Assembly (NCBI GenBank): GCA_023101725.1
Contig: JALJCO010003968.1
Span: forward strand, 930,001 to 994,000
Direction of reading: 5' to 3'
Source of the DNA: Atherinomorus stipes
Lineage: Eukaryota > Chordata > Actinopteri > Atheriniformes > Atherinidae
DNA: 64,000 bases
The translations under genes and the position numbers were made by a program. This document shows positions 25,775 to 40,700 of the stretch, in pieces. Positions within the stretch are counted from its first letter, which is position 1, and the number at the start of each line of letters is the position of its first letter. The notes below the pieces were generated by a model that saw nothing but the letters and a program-made list of their open reading frames with translations, had not been told where the DNA came from and did not search any database.

Positions 25775-28700
25775 AAATGAATTAATTTTGTGCCGTCCAA
25801 AAATATAGTTGGCAAAAGAAATGTATAATTTGAATGTAAATGATGTAAAGTCAGAACTACTGAAACAAACACAGAACAAGGAGTGGGAGTCTTTTTGCTT
25901 TTGATCAAAGTCTCAAGCCAGTTTTGGCAGTGAACAGGTTCAGTTTAGGTGAAACACTTCCCTTCCAAAATCTCAGTTTGGATTCAGAACTGCATTTGGC
26001 TCCAGCTAAGACCCCCCTGGGCAGAAGCTGAGCCATTAAGAGCCAACACCGTAAGGGAACAGTGGGGAGTTGAAGAGATGTTTAAATGGCACCAGATTGA
26101 ACAAAGTTCTCTAAATTGCAAAGTAGTATTTTAACTCATCACAAAACCTGTCATGTTACCTTCGATACGCTTCATAATGTTACATTTACTCTTATGAATT
26201 TCTGATCTTCTTGTTACCTTTAACCTCTGAACTCATGCATATAAGCAGTCAAAAGAGACATTTCATAAAAAACAAAAAAAACAAAAACGGTTATAAAAGA
26301 AAATGCAAATGTTTCCACAGCTAACAATGCATCAAATTAATTTTAAATTGCACGGGATGTGACTAAAACTTCGTCAAATGTGTCAAAACATTTAAATGAC
26401 TTTTAAAATTGCCATCAAATTCGTCCTTGAGTGCCATGCTTCTTGTTTTCCACCTTTTAAAGTACAAATCACAGTTCATTGTGCCATGACAACAGCAGAG
26501 TGCAGGAGGAGAAAAAAAAGTGCACTTTGTATTTCCATTGCTAGTCCATTAAACATATTTCTTTGACTTTTTACCCCAACCTTGTTTGACAAAAATGAAG
26601 CAGACCAATCACAATCTTTTATCCGAGGAAACTGCAGGAGAAAAAGCAGTTTATTGCCTATTGTTGTAAGAAAGTAAAATCTCAACCTGCCCACAAAATC
26701 TCTTCACAATAGAACAGTATTTGAAGTGAAACCCTTTTATATTCAACCCATTTCATTAACCCCCCCTCCCCCCTCCCTCTCCTATAATGGACTAAATTGA
26801 TTGGTGAAACCTCTCAAGCTTGAAGCATTTGGCTTATATGACCAAAGCTCAGGAGTTGGGTGGATAAGCAAACACAGAGACAGTAGACTAATGCACAGGG
26901 GACATCATTTGGATTTACTTGATGAAAGCAGCGTTCCTTGGAGTATGTTTTCACCCACAAAAGTACAAACAATCAATTTGGTCCATGGATAAGATGAAGA
27001 CAGAGTAAGGCCTCTCTTTGACCGCACCATTTCTCTTGAAAGACATTTGTCTCTTTGCTAAGTGCTCTGCTTTAGAATCGTCCTCACAGAGCCCAGCAAT
27101 CAAGACGTCTTCTTTTTCTGTCTTCCACCCACTTGCAGTATATCTTGATTTTGCCCTCACTGCTGTCAATTCTAAAAGGAATTTATGCAAATTTGCAACC
27201 AATGCCATGTTTCTTTTCTCCGCAGGTGTTTGCATCAGATAATTTCTAATGGATGCATGAATATTTTAATCTTAAATCTTTAGAGCAGAGAAGGAATAAT
27301 TTTATCGCTGCCATGCTGAATAACTTGTGACACTTCTATATTAAGCTCATTTTGATACAGATACTTTCCCAACACTTTTGCAATGATTGTAGATTTTAAT
27401 CTCCTGCATCTCAAAGAAAGCCGCTAATTTTCTGTTTTTTGTGCTTTGATTGTGATCATTTACTTTCCCAGCACAGGGTATGAAAAATGAGGTGATTTTG
27501 TACAATGGAAGGGAAAAGTGTCCAGTAGGAATTGTAGATCTGCAACAATAATTAGATAGTTGACTTTTTAAAAAATCCAAGATTGGATCAAATGAGAGCG
27601 TAATGAGCCCAGAAGGTTTGCACCAGTTTTTCTTGTTTGTGATCAAGCCAGTCAAATTAACAGTAGAAGTGAGGTGAATAAAGGTGTCCCAGCTTGCTCT
27701 GTTTCCCATTAATGTTGCCGTCTTTTGGTTTGTCATCACGGCTAAGATGCATTAGGGTGTCTCTAAGGATCAGCGTTCTTAGGTACAGCTGATTCATCAC
27801 TCTGTGTTATTTGTTTTTAATCCATATCCTCTTGAAAATCACTGCTTTTTTACCTATGGTGGAAATTACTTTACTAATATCTTTAGATTTTATGTTATGT
27901 ATTTTGTTTGTTTTTCCAACGTATGCTCTGACCTGTTTTATTGATTGCCTTTTTGACATTTGATCCATTCTACAGTCCGTTCTACAGGATTTGACATCAA
28001 CAGTGATTTTCATATTTGGGATTTGATTCAAAATGTGGTTGTGATCGAATGTGAATTAATGCATCTAATTAAATATTGTCTATGATCATTTTTAAAAACT
28101 TATGAATAATTCAGCTTAGTACTTGAACTTTCTGTATATAATTTTATATTTCCAATCTATATTTCAGAGGTTAAAGCAGCCTTTACCAATCTTGCATTTC
28201 AGAAAGCACAGCAAGATAATTTGAATATAAACAGTCCCGCCTCACTCCTAAGACACACCCCCTTATTCCCTCTGCCTCCCAATGCAGAATCAAAGGTCTG
28301 ACAGGCAGGTCCGTTGGACAATCCTAGAGGTGCACCCCACTTCAAGGATTGGTTGGAGTTTTCATTGAATATTTAGAGATTGGAATAATATTTTATATTG
28401 ATTAATGGTGGGTCTGTCTTGTATTTCAGAGTTCCATTACCTCATTCATAGCATTTTACCCTGTTAGAAAAATTGTGTAAGAATGCAACATCGGTACGGG
28501 TTGCTTTAATGCTACACTTTCAACTTGACTATTGGACAGCTTCAGTTATTTCTGAAATGAAAATTTTGCACAAAATATATTAAAACAAGATTTTAAAATA
28601 CAACACAACATTAAAGATTTAACCACTGGTTTCCAGCCTTTTTGGCAATCACACCTTTAACAAATAAGGAAATGACATAAAACATTTTTGATTTCACTGA

Positions 28701-31700
28701 AAGTTTAAATGATGTAATATTTCTCCCAAAAGAGAGAGAGAGAGAGAAAAAACAAAGATAAGAGAAGAGTTTGGAAAACTGTAAACAAATTTGTGTTTCA
28801 GTGTTTTTTTTTTTTTTTATATATCTTTCTCCCATTCATGGTCTGATTCAGCTTTTTTTGAAGTGTCTTTAAAAAAAAATAAAACTAAATGTCATATCTT
28901 GGGCAGTTTACTGTGAGAGTTTTGTTCACTTAGAAAAACAAATACCTAAAACAAAAACAAACAACAGCTCAGAGGTGATGGGCCATGAGAGACAGCAGCC
29001 AAGATAGGACAAAATTAACAATTCGAAATATGGATCCACACAGAGGTTTTTGCAATGCAGTTATTGGAAATGTAAATGAACAAGGGCATGGCACACCACA
29101 GATTTATGATTATGGACTTGATGCCCATCAAAGAGACCAAGGAAGGATGAGATTGGGAGAATTATCGACAGTCAGAGAGACATTAATTTGTGGTGTGGGG
29201 AGAAATGGAGACAAGGGAAGTGGTGAGCTCATTAGCTAACGATTGTGACGATTTTCACAGTATCCTAAACTTTGATCAGTAAAGTTTGCCATCACTCATC
29301 TGAGCATAAAACTGGAGGTGGAGTTTCAATACTGGAGTGTTGAACACAACACAAGCTAGAGCTAAATGCCAAAGGATTGGCTGGTAGGCTTGTAGTCACA
29401 CACCTTTATGTGAAATTGCATTGTTTTACAATGTTAGAGACATTAATGTAAAACAGTTCTTAAAAAAAGAGATAAATGAAAACAAACTATTTCAGAACAA
29501 GACCCTTTATTGGAATGACTAGACAATGGATGGATGGAGATATGGACTTAAGAATGCATACTGTTATTCTCAATCAGATTGTATCTCAGTGCTCATCGTC
29601 ACTGTCAATGCCTCCGTCTTGCACATCTGGAAGCCCAGTGGAGACGTGCAATAGAAGTGACTGCATGGGGCGAACTGCTAGCTGCTATCAATTTCAAAAG
29701 AATCTGGCTTCTGCTTCTGATCTCAAACTCCATAAAATCTCTCGATATGTGTGTTTTCTGTCTAAAATGAGCAACCCACATGGGTTTTTGATACAGCTAC
29801 ATCAGTGAAGTCCTGTTTTTTTTTTTTGTTGTTGTTGTTGTTGTTTTTTCCACTTGTACAGAAAACCTCCAGGCAGAACTGCTAGCCCCTTTAAGTCAGG
29901 AAAACCATAGATCCTGTATCTCAAAAAGCTTGTGCTTGTGTGACCTGCATTAAACAAGTATACACAGTGATAAATATCAGGTAAATACTTTACAAAGCAT
30001 CAAGGTAGAATTTCTGCATTTTTAACACATGAAATACAATAAGTTGATACTGTAAGTAATGTTTTAAGCAGTCATTTATTAATGTATATTTTGTGATTAG
30101 CACAACCTGCAAGCTGTATTTAAGTGGGAAAATATTGAATGAGCTGATGTACAACATATAAATACAGCAGTCAACTCTCAAAAGAATTAATTACAAGCAA
30201 GTGTGCATGCTGATAACAATTCTTCCTATTCTCTGCTGGCCTCTACAAGGCTTTTTCATTCATTTGCAGATTATGCAGTTACATCCAAATATCTAGAGTA
30301 CACAAAAACAGCCAGTACAATTATCTCACAGAGTTTGATTGTGATAAACAAAACAGTACAATGTCCACAGCTCACTTTTTTTTCTTTTTTTCTTTTTTGC
30401 AATTTATGCTTCCTGGGTGACTTAAAGTGCTGTTACAAACCAGATGCTTTTAGAATTTGTAACCAAGAAACATACTCAGCTATATTATGCATAGAAAATT
30501 AATTTATATGTGCTCTTTAATGGACCAATAATGTATTGATATTAGTTTGTAATAGGTATTTAATGGCATTCTAGTTGGTAATACAGAATCTATCAGTTCA
30601 TGCCCATTCATCTGGCTGTCTGGGATGAATGTGTTCACACGCCAGATAAATAAAACTGCAACATTCAAGACTTGTCAAGTTATGAGTCAGTGAAGAAATG
30701 CAAGCCTCTCCTCATCAAACCTGATGAGTTAATAAAGCTGTCAGAGAAAACTGGCACATTTGTGCAAAAAAAATCAGTTGACAGAAAGGTTATAGATTTA
30801 GTCAGTGTTGATGCAAATCAGCCCTTGTGATGAGAGCAGATGAGCTAAATAGTCAGGGGTTACTCCCTGGAGATCACTCTGTCTGTGGGGATGTGTTTAC
30901 TGAACAGTTTACACAAACTTATCCGTATTCATGAGGATGTAAATGTGTGTCACTGTAGCGATGAACGTCTGAAAGGCTAAAGGTAAGTTAAACAGCGACG
31001 TAGTATTTATCGCCCTTTCAGCCATGTATCAGCCATTAGCTGGTTTATTACAAGGAGCTTTGCATCAGACGCTGCCATCAACTTTGGCAGTCCCTTGGAA
31101 ATTAATTTAGCTGTTTCAGTTGTCCCCTCTGGTTGTGTTCAAAAACAGTGCTAGATCTACATGAAAGAAGCTGTAGTCTTCATTTTTCTGAGACTGCTCC
31201 TGCTTCCTGTGATGTGCTGCTCCTGAGCAGAAAGAAACAGAAGTCTGGAGGTGTGATGTTTGAATTAAGGGTTCCTTTTCTTTGCTTGAATACCCTATTA
31301 CACAGGAACAATATTTAAAGGGTGCCATCTTAATGATGTTTCACTGAGGGCTGAATAAGCAACAGGTTCCACTTGAAGCCCACTGCTACAAAGCACCATT
31401 TTGCTGTGTTAATAGCATAAGTCAATTTTTATTCTATTTTATTATTAGCTTTATTGCAGTACATTACAGAGATAAATCTGTGCACTTTGTAGAAAATCTT
31501 CTGCCCACCAACAAGTTGTTGAGAAGCCTCTCACATCCCAAACAACCTCTGTCATATTTGAGCATTTCTCATTTTTAGAAAAAGAAATTGATAAAAAAAA
31601 AAGTATGACATTTGTGAAGATGTGATTTTGTCCAACGGTGTTACAGCATGTGCTGCATGCCTCTACGCGTCTGCAGCTCGACGGTGTAGGTCTGTAAGAA

Positions 31701-34700
31701 GATGAGACACTCGCTTTGAGCTGACACAGTATATCACAGTGATATTACAGCAGTAACACCTTTGTTGCCACGGAGGCTTGTCCAGTCAGCTATTCGAGAG
31801 ATTTAAAATCTTTGCATGCCCAAACAGTGCTGACTCTGTTATGCCTTTTCATGTTTAAAAGAAGTATCGCAGCAAAACAAACATAGAGAGCCTGCACTAA
31901 AGTGAAGAGGGAAACAAAGGAGAGGTTGGAAAACTGAGTGAAAGACAGGAAAAAGGAGGCAAAGACGGGAAAGAAACCAACAAGAATAGAATGTTGGGAT
32001 AAAAGGATGACTAAACCCAACTCCTTGGAGGGTGAAAGCCAATCTGAAAAATGATTGGTTGACTTTCCCGAGGCAGAGCTCTCTTTGCACACATCAATAA
32101 AACATAAACATGAATAAATGCACTGCTTTTGGCCTTCCAGGGTTCTTACTTAATTTCATGTATGCAAGTGAGCGATGATATGCATGGAGAATTGTATTTA
32201 CCTTGAAGGCTCAAAATAATTCTGGAAGACATTTTGTTTGTTTGTTGCCAGCATTTACATAAAAGCAAGGCTGCAACATAAACTCTTAGAATTTTGTGTT
32301 AAATAGAGCTTCATTTTCTGGGATCCAGTTGCAGAAGTCACACATACTTGCAGGCGGGTCATTTGTCAGATGCTCCTTTTTCTGATCTCAGCATTTGCAC
32401 ATAGCGGTTGCTTCTTATTGACTTGAGCCACAGATGCTCATCCTGTCAATAAAGTTGAAGACGTGGGAACACACGTATCCACTTCGGGAAAAATCATCCA
32501 AACAGTCATCTGCCTCACTAGTCTGTTTTGGTCCCTGAGGTGGATCTTCACTGACCCAGTTCGGTGGGTCAGCGTTTGTTAATGAGCCAAACACACAAAC
32601 ACGTTGACAACACTTAGAGGAGAGCGCTTGACGGCAATTACATGGTGTCAAGAGGATTTTTATCATCAAGCTTTGTCATATAGGTGCATTAGCTCTGAAG
32701 TGCTAGACAAAAATGATAGAAAACAGAAAACACACACAAAACCTTTCAGAGAATAGAAAAATGTTACAAAAAGCACAGCAATCAAACAAAACTCATTATT
32801 TTAGAAAACAAACTGTTCTGATAAATGTTGCGTTTTCTGTTTTGTTTATAGTTTATCCAAGCAGAAAACAACACTGCAGAGAAACACATAAAGTAGATGA
32901 CATTTCAGAAAATATGTTAACAATAAATAAAAGCACAACATATGTTTAAAAGCGGCAACGTTTGTATAAACAAGTTATTTGAAGTGCATTTTCTATTTTG
33001 TCATTTTAAAAAATTATTTTTAATTATTTTGTTATTTTTGTTTTGCGTTTGTGGCTTTCTTTTAAAGTTCTGAGTTTCTTTGCTGTCAGTGCAACTGAAA
33101 CTGATTTGGAAAAAAGGCCATAACAGTTGCAAATTTTAAAACATTGAGTATCTTTTTATACAGTAGTATATTTCTTTTAGTACATTGCACTGTGGTTTTG
33201 ATTCCCTTTTACAGACAAGGAAATCCCTCTAGTCTGACACCAAGAAGAATCAGTTCTAGATTCAATACTGTATACCTTTTAGTATTTATAACATCCAATG
33301 TCATGGAGTCACTGTTGCTAGCAAAGAGAACTGAAGAGACATGTTCAACAGTTTGGCAGAGTTTTTCTCTTGCATCTATTTTTCAAAGCAGGCAATTAGG
33401 CCTAACATCACAGCCATTTAACTAAGTCTGTACTCCAAATTGATTCAGACTCCAGCACTGGACCTTGCAGACATGGTGCATTTAGTTATGCAAATGCTTA
33501 TCTCTGTGTGATTGGTTAATTAACCTTTTAATGCAGATAGTCCCAGTCATGCACAGTGGCCGTTTGATGGCTAAATTGTGGGTCAATTGGGTTTTTAACA
33601 TTTTCAAAGCAGTCTTAGTGGCGTGTCTTTGTTCTTCCAAGTCTTGTGTGGTTTTTCACGGTTTAATAACTCCTTCTATGGGTCCCATGAGGTTAATGTG
33701 TTTAAACTCGCTGTAACTGAGCTTTTGACCTATCTTTCAGGGTTTTCCTTTAAAAAAGGAGAAATCATCATATTATGTCATGTTTCTGCCCCTTGATTGT
33801 TATTATTCACCATCTCCTCTCCCTCCCGTCATGCATTGCCCCAAACTCTTTCCCCTACCCCTCATTCTGTTCTGAATTATGAGCATCCCCATTGGAAGTC
33901 ATTTATAATGGCATTGGAGTGACAATAATGCGTTTGCACACTATTTTCCTCCGCTCTCCCAGCCTTGGCAGACTTTTATGGGCCTCGTTTTTTTGTCCCT
34001 CCAGAATCGCATAATCCACTCATCTTCATAGAACTTTTTCTATGTTCTGGCAATGAGTAACAAAAGTGGTTTAATGTAACATTCATCATCAGCGTTTGCA
34101 GCTCATTTTGAAGCTGCAGGTTATATTGTGGAAAAAAGGAAGTGGAAACGAGAGAGGGTGGAGCATCTCTGTTCACTGAACAATTATGTTCTGATCTTGC
34201 TGTCACCCAGGTGTCTTTCCACATGAGATGCAAACACAAATTTAACAACCTACCCCCCCCCCCCCCCCACCCCAATCTTGCTGCCAGTAAGGCATCTCCT
34301 AATGGTAATATACTGTTTGGGACTGACATAGTTAATAGTAAGAAGTGTAATAGGCATGCTCTGTTCATTCCAGGTCAAAACAGATAATGTGTGAAAAAAA
34401 ACATTTATGGAAAACTCCCTTAATGCAGACCATTGCTAATTTAACACATCTGGTGTTGTTTTGTTGTAGGTGATCCTGATCTTGACTAAGCTCTATGACT
34501 TCAACTTGGGGGCTGTTACTGAGAGTTCACTCTGGAGGTAAGTTTCCGGTTTTAATCACAGCTGTTTTTCCTTTTCAGTCCAAATATAAAGGTTAGGGCA
34601 TCAGCTAAAAACAATAAGAATAATGTATTCATAGAGAGTGCTGTGTACTGTAAGTGTGATTTATAACGTTCTCCCTCGCTGGGATATGAACAATCAAGTT

Positions 34701-37700
34701 TCACTGGAAGCCACTATGAAGTATGTTTTAATAAAGCGTTCCGAAGTAGTTCAGATTGAACCTTCCTCCTCTCTGCTTCCTGCAGCCCCATAAATAACAC
34801 AAGTAACACTGCAGCAACCTTTTAGAAAAAGCCCTACCTTCTGTCCATCATTGGCAAAGAAACTTTTGAAAGGCTATTTCAGAAAGATAAACCGGATGAC
34901 TGATCTGAGAGCTTCCTTGTTTAGATCTGTGGTGCTTTTCCTCTGACCTAGAAACTCTCCAATGGAGTTTTTGATTGATTGTCATCTGTAACCTTTTGTT
35001 TCAGAAGCAATTGACATGCAATCGCTACTATATAGCCATAGTAATTTTATTCGGTATGTATTGGGGGTGAGTTACAGTACCCTGTCAGGTCATAAATAAG
35101 AACAGAATTCATTATGGATTATACCAAGGGCCCAATCCAGCCTCTGATATGCCTTCTCTCTTCTCTCCGGTAGCCTGCAGAGAACTCATTTCATTCTGAA
35201 ATACACATGAAAAAGAGGCCATCAGTCTGCCAAGCATTGAGCTTCAAATTAATATCTGTTTCTCCAGAGGCGCCACTGAGATTTACACCCGACTTGACTC
35301 AGTTTGAAATCCCATATTATGTACAGGAGGTATTCCATCATCAAGGTGTCTGTTTAACAATAGCCTACGAGTAAATTAGAGTACTTCAGGGGTTTCACAA
35401 AGGCTTTTAGTATGGGTATTAAGAAAGTAGCGATCGGAATGTTCTGAAAAGAGGGTAAATGATTTTTGTGATAACACAATAAATGATTTATGTCTGCAGC
35501 TGCAGGCCTTTGTTGGTGGCAAAACGCACCGATCAATGGATGACGTGCATGAGATCTCTAAACACGTGTTGAGTCCCTTTGTGTTTTTGATATGAAACTT
35601 CATGTTGTAATAATATCATTTAAGGGGCTTTCTTCCACCTCCGCAGTCACAGACAGCTGTGCCAACTGAGAGGCGCCCTTAAGCTCAAACACAAATGTGT
35701 TTAGAGGCAAGTCTCTGAAAACAATGTGAACAGTAAATGGGACAATTCAAGATAATGCAGAGACAATGATAGTAGGCTGTGGGTGCCCATCCAATTATGC
35801 AGTGAAATTACATTTGGAGGCACCCAGGTAGAACCGAGAGTGTGTATTAGCTGTTTGTGGTATGAAGAAATATGAGGACTGGGATGACAAACGCATCTGT
35901 CCTTGTCATGGGATGCAGCTCTGTGAAGTGCAAGTATCTTTACATGTTGCAGCAGATGACATTTTATTGAACACAAGCCTTTAATTGATGTGGTCAAGTG
36001 TTGGGTTGTTTATTGTCTTTTATTTTCGTTCTTTAATAGTACATTTCACCTTAAATCTATGCATACTGTATATAACATTTATTATTACAATTTTTTTTTC
36101 TAAATATCTCCTCCATCCTGAAAAGAAAACTGATTTAATTAGACTCAAACTCAATTTCTAAATCAGCTAAAAAGGACAGAAAGCAGAAGACTGTTGGTTA
36201 TTATGAAATAATTTTCATATCCAAAAGTAAAAGATTGTCAAAATTCCTTCATCACCCTTTTCATTTCAAAACATCAATATGAATGAAGCTGATGTATTCG
36301 ATGCACAGAATGCTTTAAATGAATGCTTTCAATGCAAATGCTTTAAAGATACCATAAAGGTACTGAATCTTTTCTTCCTTGGACTGCAAATTGCACGGAC
36401 TCTATAAGATTAAATCCCAATGAAGCATTCTGTAACAGCCAGTAGATTACCTTACGGTCAGGGAGGCAAAGGTTTCGCTGTATGTTAATGTAACATGAAA
36501 ATTAACTTGCAGAGATATGTGAAGAATGAATATTAAGTCAGTATGCTATGTTTTGTAATCAGTATGACAACTTCTTAAATGCAGAACGCCATCAAACATG
36601 AGGATTCTTTTTACATCAATGATTTCTTTCTGCTTGTCAAAGACCATTAGAGTTTGAGTTTCCACTGATGCAGCGGCAAGCATGAGTCTTACAATTAGCC
36701 CCTGTGCACCGATGCGCATTGTCAACACACTTTCTCCCTAATTTTACCTAGTGCTAAAAGTACCCTAAGGAATGTCAGCATAGTCTTGGTATTACTCACC
36801 AAACTGCAGTGTGCATATTTTTTAGGCCAAGTGAGCCTTTAAAGCATTTCCTTACTTGTGAAGTATTTGCAGGGTCAATTTTAAACAAATATTTACAAAC
36901 TATTTATAGCCATGCAGACATGGTAGATTCCTGTCAAAAGCTGATGATTATTTAAATACAGTGCTGTGATGTTGTACAAAATTTCTTTACCTGCTTTCTT
37001 TTAGTATGTTTTTCCACCAGTTATCATTTCCATCTATGGATCACCGCAAGCATCCGGGAATTTTTGCCAAATTCGTCACATCCGGTTAGGTCCGAGGTGA
37101 AAACATTGTTTCGTTGCATAGGAGAGCCATTTGATTACCTGCTTCATTACTCGTCAATCTTCTTTTATTCTACTTTGGAAATACAGAGAAGTCCCGCTGT
37201 GTTCGGCTGCCATAAACATAACTCCCACACGGACAAGAGAAGATGTTTTTCCAGTTCCCAAAACAACAGAAAAAGTCCCAAACAACATGCTAAGTGGCGA
37301 GCAGCTATCAAGCCCTTAAATGCTGACAGTTCACGCTGGAAACCATGGAAACATCTAACAATAAGTTCGGATCACTTTGTGACTAAAAAAGCATATTGTG
37401 GTCTCACTATTTAAACCCTGTAGCTGTTTTTGTACAGATGACAGAAAACACCATTAAATCAGTGGATGTACAGAATCACAGCGCCGCCCGCTGTTCCTGT
37501 TCTCCTCAGGACGGACTGTTAACGATCACGTTCATCCAGATTACTGCATCAGTGTTCCCACATCTGAATAAAAGTATAAAAAAGTGGCAGAAAGGCATTT
37601 GCACCGTTAAAAAAATGCACAGCCATAACCAGTAAGATACCGATGAGCTTCTAGCCATCAGTAATTTAGCTTTATCAATGAGAGAAAACTCCTGAGAAGG

Positions 37701-40700
37701 ACATCAAAGAAATGCCACCATTTCTAAAAAAAACATCCAGAGGGAAATTAATATTCTATAAACAACAAATGGTTTTAACATGCGGCTTACCTGATTAAAC
37801 AAAATACATCATGATATCGGGAAACTGATCATCAGGCCGTTATGTAGGTTCGTCTAACCAGGCTGTAGCAGCAGAAGATGGGCATCACTTAGTCCAACAG
37901 ATACTAGTTTTGCTTCGTATCTTCTTCTCGCCTCGGCAGTGAGACTTTCAGTATAACTGGACGTTATTTCAACATTATTTCAAAGACACACCGGCGGAGA
38001 AAAAAATCAAAAAGGGTGCAAAAACAGTTTTTGAGGCTCATAGTCCATCAGACGCCGTTCAAATACAAAGCATGTTTTCACCGCGACCAGCTTCGTGGGC
38101 ACGTGAATTCCGAGTTGTGACGTAGACTCGTGCTGATCCATTGCAGTACTTGTGTCTCAGGAAATTTCCCACACCTATTTCATGTACTGAAATTAGTAAC
38201 CAGTAATTGTTGACTCTAAGTTTTACAGTTCAGCTAAGCTAGGGTTAGAGTTCCACTTGGCCATTTCATTGGATCATCAGCCTTGTCCCAGTACAGATGC
38301 ATGGGATTGTTTACTGGGTGAAAAAGGAACATTTTGCTGCTTCATTCTTTCTCAGTGGGCATCTCTGAAATTTAAGTATTGCCAGTTCATTGCACAGATA
38401 TATTTCACCCTCCACCTTCCTCAGTCAGTGCCCAAGAAACAGAGGAGGGCGCCTGGGGGGAGAGGGGTATGGGGATGTACTATAAGACTGGAGGGAAGGA
38501 AACCCCCCGCCCCCAGGAGGGCAGGCCACTCAGCTGGTGGCAGTAGGCACCTCAGTTCCACAGTACCCACCCACAGGGTAGTACAAGCCGGGGGCAGCTG
38601 TCACCGTACCCAGGATGCACAAATGTCTAAATAACCCATTGCATACTAAATATCCCGTGGATGGGACATGACAAATAAAAGTGTGTTTTACTTAGTCCAC
38701 ATTCCAAGTACCTACACACGTTATACACGATGGAAAGCTAAGACTCTTGAGATTTGAAAGCTGCTATTCCAGGCTTCAATCATCACTGTAGATTCAGTAA
38801 TTTCAGACCAGTCAACAATGCAAATTACCTTTGAAACCACACTGTACTCCAGTAGCAGATACTGCAACAGAAATGTCCATATTACATCAGCAAGGGTCCA
38901 GTAAAAGTAGCCCAGTAAAATAATTGGTCCACAGCAAATCTTTTTTTCACAATAAATAGTTTTAGGTAGAAACTGAGAGTTTTAAGGGGTTAATTGAATG
39001 TTAATTTTGTCATGTGGTTGTATTGGAATTTCATTAAAGGAGAGCGATGATTTACATGACACTGGGTTGACAATGACTCACAACTGTCATAACTTCAGAT
39101 GCACTGAACCATCTGACATAAGCCCAGAAAAGTACATATGTGAATGAGAGCGGCTTTATCATAGATTCCGTTATATTAAAATACAATTACATTTAAAAAC
39201 ACATAAAACCTGTTGTTTTAAATGTGCTTCAGCAATAAAGTTGGCATTGACTTTGCCAACTGTTTTTATACAGAGGCAAAAAGATGGAATTTGGGAGCTT
39301 TATTATACACTTAAGCTATTTGAACAATTACAAATAAGAGTGATTTGATCTCAAAGTGCAGTATCTGGGTTAGTCCTGTTTTAAAAGTTTCATTTTTTTC
39401 AAATAGTTTTAGTCATATAAATTAGGACTGTCAAATAATTAGAAATTTTAATCAGATTATTTACGGCTTACAAATGAATTAATCATGATTAATCACAATT
39501 AATCACCATTCACATCTGTGCCTGAAATAAGCGTGTTTTACTAGCAGCAGGAAGAGCAAGCCCAACAAAAGCAGGCTCAGCATTGGCGTGCTACTTTAAG
39601 ATACTAATAGCTTTGATGAAAGTGAAATACTTGTAGATCAAGCAAATCACTTTTTGTTTATTGGTTGTTCCATCAACAACTTGTCATACCAGGGCTGAAT
39701 TGGGACTAAAAGTCAAGATAGGAATCATACATTCACCCAGGCTACCCTAACTTATGTAATGCACACATATGTTCATATTGCACAAGTTTGCAAACAAAAG
39801 CTAAGTAACCACCAAAGCTCATTATCCATGTAGACAAAAATTTACGCAAAACTATCAGCCATCAGTCCAGTCCTTTTCTCTCCCCTAAACTCACTAAAAG
39901 CCTCAATACATCAGTTACAGCAGAGCTTCTATACTAAGGCCCTTTTTAATTTACTGCCATAAGATGTTAAAGAAAAAAAAATCCCTAGAACTGCGCTCTA
40001 TTGTGTCGGCTACTTGAATTTTTCTAGTGATGCACCATGTCTGCATACAGAGTCCTTTGATCTGAGCAACTGAGGGTTGAGTATTAAACTCTTAATTACA
40101 CCGTGTTGTCTCTTTTTCCTTCTCACTTTTCTGCGGAGGTGTGCGCCGCAGACACAGGCCCTCCTCGTGTCCTCTGTTCATCTTCTTGCTTGTTTACCAA
40201 ACACTTCCCTGTGCCACAAGTGGTGCTATATTATCTTTCTTTTTAGTCACAAAAGAAATGATTTACACTTAAATTTGAACAATAACTATTAAATCGAGAC
40301 ATCAGCGTAAATGAAGTACTCATCAGAAAAACCCACACCAAAATTACATTTTGAGCTGCAGACACTTCTGTCTTTCACAGACTAAGTAAATAAGTGACTG
40401 CTTACAGCTGCCAACATAGTTGTCAATTCAAACAAGGAGCCTATAGCGGAAATTATTTGCCAAGAGGAGGCTCAAGCAGATGAGGCGCAAAACCACCAGG
40501 GAGGGTTTTCCTCTTTTTGTTTGATGATGGTGTAACTGTGCACGGCCTCTTAAGCCCCGTTTCCACCCGCGGGTCTGGGTCAGGTCGGGCCGGGCCAGGC
40601 CGGATCGGGTGGGTTTGGGTACGGATGTGTTGATTTCACGCTGTGTCCCCACAGCAACCTGTACCCTTATTCTGGAGGCGGAGAATTAGCTGGACAGCGC

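Noticed and set aside
25527..25908. Overlapping open frames on both strands of about 80-105 codons
   Set aside because: They consist of KERK or FFLS repeats produced by the GAAA microsatellite.
29476..29808. 110-codon open frame in intron 1
   Set aside because: No known domain or coding-like pattern; chance frame in intronic DNA.
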